A DNA stretch of 6,020 nt from Candidatus Methanomethylophilaceae archaeon (GCA_016297775.1 JAEDGA010000064.1:1-6020), one strand, 5' to 3'; shown: positions 1 to 5,754, counted from the stretch's first letter. Notes: a model not told the origin generated them from the letters alone. Numbers and translations: made by a program.

Positions 1-231
1 CAGGGCAGGGTCTACGATGTGGGTACGCCGAACGATGTGATCACCGAATCCAATCTCAAGACTGTGTACGGTGTGACGTCCAACGTGGTGACCGATGATG
101 GGCGCCCGCATGTGATATTGAAGGATGCCCTTCCGATGAGCGAGGAGAACAACCCCTCTGCTGTCATGGCCTCGGTCAGACGCAAGAGAGCGACGGCCAC
201 AGCACAGGAGGAAGAGGTAGGACAGGAGTGA
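1..231 (+). CDS. Type II uptake ABC transporter ATPase, C-terminal end (partial, 5' end outside window)
   Basis: The frame is open from base 1 and ends at TGA 229-231, giving the last 76 residues of a protein whose nucleotide-binding core lies upstream. The visible part begins QGRVYDVGTPNDVITESNLKTVYG. This is the segment that follows the H-loop in FecE/FepC/BtuD-type ATPases (dG-x-i-x-x-x-G-x-p-x-e-v-l-t-x-x-n-l-x-x-v-y-g). It is followed by a short strand (VVTDDGRPHVIL) and then a charged, low-complexity tail rich in E, R, K, A and T that is probably not structured. No Walker or signature motif is in the window, so the family call rests on this C-terminal pattern and on the binding protein and two FecCD permeases downstream, which need such an ATPase at the cytoplasmic face. 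It is separated from them by 219 bases with their own promoter-like blocks, so it may be expressed separately. Confidence 0.72.
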   Translation, partial: QGRVYDVGTPNDVITESNLKTVYGVTSNVVTDDGRPHVILKDALPMSEENNPSAVMASVRRKRATATAQEEEVGQE

Positions 232-245
232 AATCTCCCGGCCCT

Positions 246-281
246 ATTTTTTTACGCATACTATTGGATTATACATCCAAT
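246..281 (+). promoter_or_regulatory. Promoter/operator block 1 (T-run plus ATTGG-N9-CCAAT inverted repeat)
   Basis: ATTTTTTTACG (246-256) is followed, after four bases, by CTATTGG, nine A/T-rich bases and CCAAT. The inverted repeat is perfect over seven bases per arm: ATTGGAT (263-269), spacer TATAC, ATCCAAT (275-281). The core is TATA-like, so a protein bound to the palindrome would compete with TBP. The block recurs at 393-428 with identical internal spacing. The T-run 15 bases after the upstream ATPase stop could also serve as an archaeal U-tract terminator. Start site and regulator are inferred, not seen. Confidence 0.6.
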
Positions 282-295
282 TATATGGAGGCAAG

Positions 296-430
296 ATGGA
301 AAGAAGGAACGGAAATCATCGGGTGACGATCGCAAAGGACGATATCATCGACACGGCCCGCGTGTGGTACGGAATTCGGACCATTCAACCTCATTTTTTT
401 ACGAAACCTATTGGCATATATATCCAATAA
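296..430 (+). CDS. Possible 44-residue small protein or gene remnant between the two operator blocks
   Basis: ATG at 296 is preceded by GGAGG (287-291) with a 4-base gap, a good archaeal Shine-Dalgarno placement. The frame runs to TAA 428-430 and would give a 44-residue peptide starting MERRNGNHRVTIAKDDIIDT. I do not recognise it. It is basic at the N-terminus, has no membrane segment, and its last twelve or so residues are encoded by the second promoter block, so that part is probably not under protein-level selection. Three readings are open: a real small or leader peptide, the truncated 5' end of a former gene left behind when the promoter block was duplicated, or chance. Block 1 is only 14 bases upstream of the ATG. 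If its TATA-like core is the real TATA box, transcription would start close to the ATG and the ribosome site would be lost, which argues against translation by that route. Confidence 0.22.
   Translation: MERRNGNHRVTIAKDDIIDTARVWYGIRTIQPHFFTKPIGIYIQ
393..428 (+). promoter_or_regulatory. Promoter/operator block 2, driving the solute-binding protein gene
   Basis: This is a second copy of the 246-281 block: ATTTTTTTACG (393-403), four bases, CTATTGG, nine bases, CCAAT (424-428). By eye 30 of 36 positions match copy 1, and both the T-run-to-palindrome spacing and the arm spacing are the same. The inverted repeat is TATTGG (409-414), spacer CATATATAT, CCAATA (424-429). The binding-protein ATG is 22 bases downstream, with AAGGA (440-444) in between. 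If CATATATAT is the TATA box the leader is nearly absent. If the T-run serves as the TATA/BRE region, the palindrome sits over the start site and a leader of roughly 25 bases would contain the ribosome site. In either case the palindrome is placed to repress. Confidence 0.65.
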
Positions 431-450
431 AAGGATAAGAAGGAATCAAG

Positions 451-1818
451 ATGAACCAACAAACAACGATGATCATTTCAGTCGCAGTTGTTGCCGTTGT
501 TGCAGTTGCCGCCGTGGGATTCATATTCCTGGGTGGAAACGACAATGGCAACGGGAACGCACCACTCGCGTCCCAGCTTCAGATCAGAGGCAATGCGAAC
601 GACGACTACACGATTGACAGCAAAGACATGACTATCCTCGATGACATCATCGCAGGAAATTCCAAACTGGATGACCATCCCCTTGCCGACGTGAACAACG
701 ACGGAAAGGTCGATGAAATCGACAAACAGCTCCTCCAGGACCTCATCGACAGGAAGACCGGTACCAAGGTCTACGTGATCTGCATCGACAGAGCAGGAAA
801 ACCCACAACCGTCGAGGCCACCTATCCCCTCAGGAACGTCGTCACCTACGGTACCAACATGCAGATGCCTACACTCTACGCGAACGGCGGAAAGTACCTG
901 GCAGGATACTTCGCGACAACCTACAAGGTGGCAGAGAAGTCCATCGGCAGCAGTGCCACCGATCTCGGCGGAAGTTCCAGATCCATATCCGATGCCGCAT
1001 GGGCCAACTTCACAAAGCTGGATGCCGACAAAGGAGTGGGAGCGCTCCTCGTGGATTACAGCGGTGTCAAAGAGATCAACAATGCCCGCGAAGATGATCT
1101 GAACGAGGCCAAGATACCTCTCATCATATACGCGTCCGCGAACACCGAGGACGAGATCACCACCGTCCTCACACTGGGATTCCTCTTCGGAGGTGACTGT
1201 GAGACCATGGGTGTCAACTACGCACAGGAAAGCTGGAACGTCCTCAAGAAGATCGATGACAAGGTCAAGGGCCTTTCGGATGCGGACAGGACCAGCTACG
1301 TCTGTTGCACGATGCGCATCTACATCTGTCAGAACGATTCCACATTCAACACCAGCGCAGCAAGCGCGGGCGGTATTCCCTACTATAAACTCAACAAGGA
1401 ATTCGCTGAAAAATACAATGGAACCGGTTCCGACAAGATGACGAGCACCGAGGCACTGTCCAACTTCACCGACATTGGTTGTATCATCAACAACCGTTCG
1501 ATCGATTGGGGACTCGATGCAGAAACATACAAGAAAGCTGTAGTGGAAGAGTGGACGCACAAGAACGGCAGCATCCCCACCTACAAGTACTTCGAAGGAC
1601 ACCTCGACAAACTTGTATTCATCAACAACCTCCTCCCCGGAGCGGTGAGGGTGGCATACATGGCGCACGCACTCTACGACGATAAGTTCAGTATGGAATG
1701 GGCGGATGGAATCCTTGAGAGCTTCATCGACCTGAATACCGAGCCTCTCAAGGGACAGACGACATCCACCATCCTCGCATACTTGGATAAGAGCACCTAC
1801 GAGAACGCCGTGGCTTGA
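451..1818 (+). CDS. Membrane-anchored ABC transporter solute-binding protein (FecB/TroA-like) with N-terminal dockerin-like domain
   Basis: This 455-residue extracytoplasmic protein is predicted to capture the substrate and deliver it to the two permeases encoded next. Residues 7-28 form one hydrophobic helix with no lipobox cysteine, so it should act as an uncleaved anchor. An N/G/D-rich linker (29-38) follows. Residues 46-104 form a dockerin-like EF-hand pair: loop 1 has N48, N50, D52 and D59, and loop 2 has D80, N82, D84, G85 and D91, the Ca-ligand pattern of type I dockerins. The rest resembles the FecB/TroA (PF01497-like) fold. It has YPLRNVVTYG near 127 (the P-x-R-V-V entry strand), VGALLVDYSG (the lPDlvi strand), TVLTLGFLFGG, an AGG segment, and a C-terminal lobe ending in LPGAVRVAYMAHALYDDKFS. 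Six cysteines are present (111, 250, 285, 286, 293, 344). ATG 451 has AAGGA six bases upstream. Isoleucine is mostly ATC, unlike the second permease. The substrate is unknown; iron chelate, heme or corrinoid is the family expectation. Confidence 0.85.
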   Translation: MNQQTTMIISVAVVAVVAVAAVGFIFLGGNDNGNGNAPLASQLQIRGNANDDYTIDSKDMTILDDIIAGNSKLDDHPLADVNNDGKVDEIDKQLLQDLIDRKTGTKVYVICIDRAGKPTTVEATYPLRNVVTYGTNMQMPTLYANGGKYLAGYFATTYKVAEKSIGSSATDLGGSSRSISDAAWANFTKLDADKGVGALLVDYSGVKEINNAREDDLNEAKIPLIIYASANTEDEITTVLTLGFLFGGDCETMGVNYAQESWNVLKKIDDKVKGLSDADRTSYVCCTMRIYICQNDSTFNTSAASAGGIPYYKLNKEFAEKYNGTGSDKMTSTEALSNFTDIGCIINNRSIDWGLDAETYKKAVVEEWTHKNGSIPTYKYFEGHLDKLVFINNLLPGAVRVAYMAHALYDDKFSMEWADGILESFIDLNTEPLKGQTTSTILAYLDKSTYENAVA

Positions 1819-1826
1819 AACCATTC

Positions 1827-1852
1827 GGGGGCGATTGCCCCCTTCTTTTTTT
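1827..1852 (+). terminator. Hairpin with U-tract between binding-protein and permease genes
   Basis: GGGGGC (1827-1832), loop GATT, GCCCCC (1837-1842), then TTCTTTTTTTTT-like sequence to 1852. A perfect six-pair GC stem followed by U-rich RNA has the form of an intrinsic terminator. It starts nine bases after the binding-protein stop and ends nine bases before the permease ATG at 1862, leaving no room for a separate promoter downstream of it. Partial termination or 3'-end stabilisation of the upstream message is the natural reading. Confidence 0.75.
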
Positions 1853-1861
1853 GGATCTGAT

Positions 1862-2956
1862 ATGATGAACAGCGAGTCCGGCGATATGACCAAAGAACAG
1901 ATGAAAACCGAATACTACAGATCGATCGCCAAGAAACTGGCTCTGTTGGTCGTGTCCGTTCTCGGCATCGTTCTTTTCGTGGGTCTGCTGTCCGTGTCCA
2001 ACTATGAAGGAATCGGACTGAAGGAGACCTACGAGATAATATGGAATCACATCTGCGGTAACGAATATCCTTTGAAATCACTCGAATGGTGGGCGGACAG
2101 ATACATCTGGAACATGGCGATGCCCCATGCACTCGCCGCGATATTGGCGGGCATGGGCCTGGCCGTATGCGGTACCATGATGCAATCCATGATGTCCAAC
2201 CCCCTTGCAGACCCATACAGTACAGGTATATCATCCGGAGCGTGCTTCGGAGCGATATCCGCGATAATCATAGGAATAACCATGAACAGCATGGGCGAGG
2301 AGATTGGGATCGTAACTAACGCGTTCCTCGGGGCCATGATCCCCGCACTGCTCATCGTGTTCCTCTCGCAAAGGATACACATGTCCCCCGCGACACTCAT
2401 CCTGCTGGGTACCGCGATATCCTACTTCTTCAATTCAATGATAACATACATGATGGTGACCACTGACGCCGACACCCTCAAGAGTGCATACATGTGGCAG
2501 ATCGGAAGTCTTGACGGTATCGGCTGGAGCATGCTCCCCATAATGTTCGCCGTGACCGCCACCGGTTCGGCGGTGGTCATGATGGTCTCCAAGAAACTAA
2601 ACGTACTTTCGCTGGGCGACAACAGCGCCATAAGTCTCGGTGTTGATGTGCAGAGATTCAGAACGGCATGTCTGATCCTGATGGCCATCATGACCGCTGC
2701 GATAGTATCCTTCACCGGAATCATAGGGTTCGTCGGACTTGTCGCACCCCATCTCGTCAGGATGGTGGTGGGTTCCGACAACAAATTCGTAGCACCGCTG
2801 TCCATGGCCGTAGGCGCATTGCTTCTGCTTGCGGCCGATTACATCGCATTCCAACTATCCAGCATACCAGTCGGAGTGGTGATGAGCATCATCGGAAGTC
2901 CGGTGTTCTTCGCATTGATCGTCTATCAGAGCAGAAGGCCGGGGGCGATATACTGA
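1862..2956 (+). CDS. FecCD-family ABC transporter permease, first subunit
   Basis: A 364-residue polytopic permease for a type II importer, expected to pair with the product of the next gene as a heterodimer. Family marks in order: a cytoplasmic charged N-terminus (1-25), TM1 about 26-45, then the segment ending GLAVCGTMMQ with N113-P-L-A-D-P118 and GISSGACFGA, LILLGTAISYFFNS, MWQIGSLDGIGW (the f-W-l-m-G-S-l pattern), LGDNSAISLGVDVQRFR (the coupling region that contacts the ATPase), and FTGIIGFVGLVAPHLVRMVVGSDNK followed by PVGVVMSIIGSPVFF. The usual R-x-P-R before the second conserved segment is M-P-H here (87-89), a departure its partner does not share. I chose ATG 1862 (ATG 1865 and 1886 are alternatives) because an upstream TTG at 1835 lies inside the terminator hairpin. 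The ribosome site is weak (GGAT at about 1853), which fits low expression by readthrough or coupling. Confidence 0.9.
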   Translation: MMNSESGDMTKEQMKTEYYRSIAKKLALLVVSVLGIVLFVGLLSVSNYEGIGLKETYEIIWNHICGNEYPLKSLEWWADRYIWNMAMPHALAAILAGMGLAVCGTMMQSMMSNPLADPYSTGISSGACFGAISAIIIGITMNSMGEEIGIVTNAFLGAMIPALLIVFLSQRIHMSPATLILLGTAISYFFNSMITYMMVTTDADTLKSAYMWQIGSLDGIGWSMLPIMFAVTATGSAVVMMVSKKLNVLSLGDNSAISLGVDVQRFRTACLILMAIMTAAIVSFTGIIGFVGLVAPHLVRMVVGSDNKFVAPLSMAVGALLLLAADYIAFQLSSIPVGVVMSIIGSPVFFALIVYQSRRPGAIY

Positions 2957-3012
2957 CCGGATGTATCAACAACACCCTGAGGTCGGAATACAGAAGGGCC
3001 AACAGGAAGAAG

Positions 3013-4020
3013 ATGCTGTTCATCGCCATGTTCATAGCCATGGCTATAGCGATGTTCTTCGTCACGCTTGGTTTCGGCGTGTATAGGATAACCGTACCCG
3101 AGGCCATATCCGTATTCTTCGACCATATAACCGGGAACGTAACGGATGTACGCGACGATTACTACGTATGGGATATACGCACACCGAGGGCGATAGGTGC
3201 ACTGATCATCGGTGCAGGACTGTCCGTTGCGGGTGCTATCATGCAGAACGATTTCAAGAACCCTCTTGCCGATCCGTACACCATGGGGATTTCATCCGGA
3301 GCGTTCCTCGGTGCCACCCTGAGCATAGTTTTCGGGTTCTCCATCCTACCGATGTTCGATGGCATCAATGCCACCGTGGTGAATTCGTTCATACTGTCCC
3401 TGGTCCCGATGACCATCATACTGGTGGTGACGAGGATCAGGAAACTCTCACCGGCGGCAATGATACTCACCGGTATAGCGGTGATGTTCCTGTTCTCGTC
3501 CATCACGCAGATCATAATGGTCATATCGCCATCGGAGGACATGGCGAGTGCGTACGAATGGAGGGTGGGAAGTCTCAGCAGCATGACCTGGGAATGCATA
3601 CCTATCATGGCAGCCGTCGCTGCGATAATAATAACCATACTGTATTTCCTCTCCGATAAACTGAATGTGATGTACGCAGGTGACAGGGCGGTACAGACCT
3701 TCGGCGAGAAGGCCGATGTGATAAGAATAATCACACTGATACTCGTGTCTCTGCTTACGGCCGCGATGATATGCTACACCGGCACCATAGGATTCATAGG
3801 TCTTGTGGGCCCACATGTCGCCAGGATATTCGTGGGATCCAACAACAGATACCTTATACCTGCATCCGCAGCGTTCGGTTCGGCATTCGTACTTCTGGCG
3901 GACACCATAGCCAAGATAAGCGGGACCAACGGACTCCCCGTTGGTGTGATCTGTTCCATGATCGGAGGGCCGATGTTCATTTGGATACTGATAAGACAAA
4001 GGAAATCCGCATGGATGTGA
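3013..4020 (+). CDS. FecCD-family ABC transporter permease, second subunit
   Basis: A 335-residue partner permease from the first ATG. It has R56-T-P-R59, GAGLSVAGAIMQ, N83-P-L-A-D-P88, GISSGAFLGA, MILTGIAVMFLFSS, YEWRVGSLSSMTW, the coupling segment around YAGDRAVQTFGEKADVIR, then GTIGFIGLVGPHVARIFVGSNNR and LPVGVICSMIGGPMF, in the normal FecCD order. It is clearly paralogous to the preceding gene; for example, TCATCCGGAGCGT occurs in both (2231-2243 and 3292-3304). The start is uncertain. ATG 3013 has AGGAAG just upstream but removes the basic stretch before TM1. The upstream codons read LRSEYRRANRKK, resembling TEYYRSIAKK in the first permease. A CTG at 2953 overlapping the previous TGA as CTGA would add 20 residues and restore it. 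An in-frame ATG at 2668 would overlap the first permease by 289 bases and is unlikely. Isoleucine codons are mainly ATA. Confidence 0.88.
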   Translation: MLFIAMFIAMAIAMFFVTLGFGVYRITVPEAISVFFDHITGNVTDVRDDYYVWDIRTPRAIGALIIGAGLSVAGAIMQNDFKNPLADPYTMGISSGAFLGATLSIVFGFSILPMFDGINATVVNSFILSLVPMTIILVVTRIRKLSPAAMILTGIAVMFLFSSITQIIMVISPSEDMASAYEWRVGSLSSMTWECIPIMAAVAAIIITILYFLSDKLNVMYAGDRAVQTFGEKADVIRIITLILVSLLTAAMICYTGTIGFIGLVGPHVARIFVGSNNRYLIPASAAFGSAFVLLADTIAKISGTNGLPVGVICSMIGGPMFIWILIRQRKSAWM

Positions 4021-4058
4021 CATGATCAAATAACAATACACATAATGGAAGGAGCGAA

Positions 4059-4919
4059 ATGAAAGATATCATTGTCATAAAAGACCTCGTCAAGAGGTAT
4101 GGGGACAAAACGGCCATAGATCACGTGGACCTGAACATCCACGAGGGTGAGCTGTTCGGATTCCTCGGGCCGAACGGGGCGGGAAAGACCACTACGGTCA
4201 GATGTGTATCGACACTGACCAACTTCGACGAGGGTTCCATCCTCGTGGACGGATTCGATCTCAGGAAGGACCCTACCGATGCCAAGAACAGGATGGGTGT
4301 CATACAGCAGCAGATCTCCCTCGACAAGGATCTGACAATTCGCGAGAACATGATCTCGCATGCCATGTATCACATGATCCCCAAGAAGGAGAGGGAGGAG
4401 AAGATCAAGGAACTCTCCGACTATTTCGGATTGGAAGAGTACCTGGACAAACCCGTGGACTCCCTTTCCGGAGGATGGAAGAAGAGGGCGGCGATAGTGT
4501 GTGCTGTACTCCATCAGCCAAAGGTGCTGTTCCTGGACGAGCCCACTTCCGGTCTCGACATAAATGCCAGACGTCTGCTTTGGGATGTTGTTAAGAATCT
4601 CAACAAGAGAGGCACCACGATATTCCTGACCACCCATTACATCGAGGAGGCAGAAGCCCTCTGCGACAGGGTCGGGATCATCGACCACGGAAAGATCATC
4701 GCGCTGGACGAACCACGTTCGTTATGCGAGAAGGTGGGCTCAACCGCCGTGGAATACATGGTGGATAAGAAGACCCAGTACAGATATTTCAAGAGCAGGG
4801 ACGAGGCCAAGGCGTTCATCGCATCGCTGGATTCCGAGGATAATGTCCTCATGAGGAACACCAACCTGGAGGATGTATTCGTGGAACTGACCGGAAAGAG
4901 TGTGGAGGGACGCAAATGA
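4059..4919 (+). CDS. ABC-2 type transporter ATP-binding protein (DrrA/NodI-like)
   Basis: A 286-residue cytoplasmic ATPase that should power the ABC-2 permease encoded next. All nucleotide-binding motifs are intact: Walker A GPNGAGKT at 37-44, Q-loop around Q83-Q85 (VIQQQ), signature LSGGWKKR at 136-143, Walker B VLFLDE at 156-161 with catalytic E161, D-loop SGLD at 164-167, and H-loop H193 in TTHY. The C-terminal part after about 215 ends in NTNLEDVFVELTGK, the usual closing segment of the DrrA/CcmA-like export ATPases (COG1131). This distinguishes it from the uptake ATPase at the left edge of the window. ATG 4059 has a strong GGAAGGAG (4047-4054) four bases upstream. It starts 38 bases after the second FecCD permease on the same strand, with no terminator-like hairpin in the gap, so cotranscription is possible. 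The exported substrate is not evident. Confidence 0.93.
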   Translation: MKDIIVIKDLVKRYGDKTAIDHVDLNIHEGELFGFLGPNGAGKTTTVRCVSTLTNFDEGSILVDGFDLRKDPTDAKNRMGVIQQQISLDKDLTIRENMISHAMYHMIPKKEREEKIKELSDYFGLEEYLDKPVDSLSGGWKKRAAIVCAVLHQPKVLFLDEPTSGLDINARRLLWDVVKNLNKRGTTIFLTTHYIEEAEALCDRVGIIDHGKIIALDEPRSLCEKVGSTAVEYMVDKKTQYRYFKSRDEAKAFIASLDSEDNVLMRNTNLEDVFVELTGKSVEGRK

Positions 4920-5674
4920 TCAGATTCCTCAAACAGGTATACTATGTAGCGTGGGGGGACATGATGTTCCTGAAGCACAACTTCCTGAACATCCTCATCA
5001 TGAGTATCATGAGCCCACTGCTGTATCTGATCGCATTCGGATACGGACTGAGGACCGGATCGACCGATATAGGTGTATCGTACGTCGCATTCGTCATACC
5101 CGGTATAGTCGCACTGTCCTCCCTGTCATCGTCGTTCTCGTCCACATCCACACGTATGAACGTCCAGAGACTGTACTACAAGAGCTTCGATGAGATGATG
5201 ATGTGCCCGCTGTCCCTTCCCGCCATAGTGTTCGGAAAGTGCATGCTGGGTCTTACGAGAGGACTCGTCAGCTGCAGTCTTCTGTACATCCTCGGACTGT
5301 TCCTCGCACCGGAGCTGGTTCTGTCACCCATGTTCATCATATGCACGATACTGAGCTGTCTCATATTCTCGTTCCTGGGAATGATGGCCGCACTGTTGGC
5401 AAAATCCCACCAGAGCATGGCGACCTTCAACAGCCTGATCATCCTCCCGATGACCTTCCTGTGCGGTACGTTCTTCTCGGTGTCGAGCCTCAACCCCGTG
5501 TTCCAGGCGATACTGTATTGTCTGCCGCTGACACATGCCAGCGAATGTATCAGGGCGGCCGCGTTGCCCGACTACATCAGTGCGTTCCCCTGGATGTCCC
5601 TCGTGGTACTGGTCGCGTTCGGTGTCGTGTTCTTCGCGGTGGATTATTATCTGCTGAAGACACGCAAAGTGTGA
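4916..5674 (+). CDS. ABC-2 type transporter permease (NodJ/DrrB-like)
   Basis: A 252-residue integral membrane protein, the transmembrane half of the exporter with the preceding ATPase. About six hydrophobic segments are visible: near residues 23-45, 54-74, then around FGKCMLGLTRGLVSCSLLYILGLFL, MFIICTILSCLIFSFLGMMAALLA, LIILPMTFLCGTFFSV and the C-terminal SLVVLVAFGVVFFAVDYYLL. NodJ/DrrB hallmarks are the YKSFDEMMMCPLSLPAIVFGK loop (y-x-t-l-x-m-P-l-s), the LPMTFLCGTFFSVSSLNPVFQ segment (P-l-x-f-l-s-G-x-f-f-p-l-x-x-l-p) and the PLTHASECIR motif. The length is typical for the family (about 250-260). ATG 4916 overlaps the ATPase stop as ATGA, and GGAGGG (4904-4909) lies six bases upstream, so translation is coupled and a fixed complex is expected. 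Drugs, lipids or polysaccharide-type substrates are all known for the family; none is indicated here. Confidence 0.92.
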   Translation: MIRFLKQVYYVAWGDMMFLKHNFLNILIMSIMSPLLYLIAFGYGLRTGSTDIGVSYVAFVIPGIVALSSLSSSFSSTSTRMNVQRLYYKSFDEMMMCPLSLPAIVFGKCMLGLTRGLVSCSLLYILGLFLAPELVLSPMFIICTILSCLIFSFLGMMAALLAKSHQSMATFNSLIILPMTFLCGTFFSVSSLNPVFQAILYCLPLTHASECIRAAALPDYISAFPWMSLVVLVAFGVVFFAVDYYLLKTRKV

Positions 5675-5685
5675 AACCGATTAAC

Positions 5686-5710
5686 GAGGGGACCTCCCCC
5701 TCTTCCTTTT
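5686..5710 (+). terminator. Hairpin terminator after the ABC-2 operon
   Basis: GAGGGG (5686-5691), loop ACCTC, CCCCTC (5697-5702), followed by the pyrimidine-rich TTCCTTTT. The six-pair stem lies eleven bases after the permease stop and in the gap to the convergent gene. The U-tract is interrupted by CC, so termination may be partial. The reverse strand reads AAAAGGAAGAGGG before the hairpin and has no U-tract after it, so it looks directional for the plus strand. Confidence 0.65.
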
Positions 5711-5720
5711 CATAACAGGT

Positions 5721-5754
5721 ATCAGGACGGGAAATATTCGAAATCCGTCCTGAT
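5721..5754. repeat. Perfect 10-bp inverted repeat over the 3' end of the convergent gene
   Basis: ATCAGGACGG (5721-5730) and CCGTCCTGAT (5745-5754) are exact reverse complements with a 14-base A/T-rich loop. The left arm contains the minus-strand stop codon (5722-5724), so the last eleven codons of that gene form the hairpin. It may act as a 3'-end or terminator structure for the minus-strand transcript, although no U-tract follows on either strand. Confidence 0.5.

Noticed and set aside
1477..1495. Inverted repeat GGTTGT-N7-ACAACC inside the receptor gene
   Set aside because: Six-base arms in coding sequence encoding ordinary residues, with no promoter context or second copy; chance is sufficient.
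1835..1861. TTG 1835 as start of the first permease
   Set aside because: It lies in the loop and stem of the terminator hairpin, has no ribosome site, and adds residues encoded by the U-tract.
478..1893. A 471-codon antisense open frame covering the whole binding-protein gene
   Set aside because: It mirrors the receptor gene in a codon-biased, mid-GC sequence, has no recognisable motif, is valine/cysteine/glycine-rich in the way shadow frames are, and begins inside the next gene. The plus strand clearly encodes a known fold.
2668..3012. Long N-terminal extension of the second permease from ATG 2668
   Set aside because: The extra 115 residues are the first permease gene read in another frame, rich in H, R and S, with no membrane or domain character, and would overlap that gene by 289 bases.
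4021..4058. A/T-rich gap before the second ATPase as a separate promoter
   Set aside because: There is no clear TATA/BRE element at the right distance and no ATTGG-N9-CCAAT; the gap is short and better explained as an operon spacer with a ribosome site.
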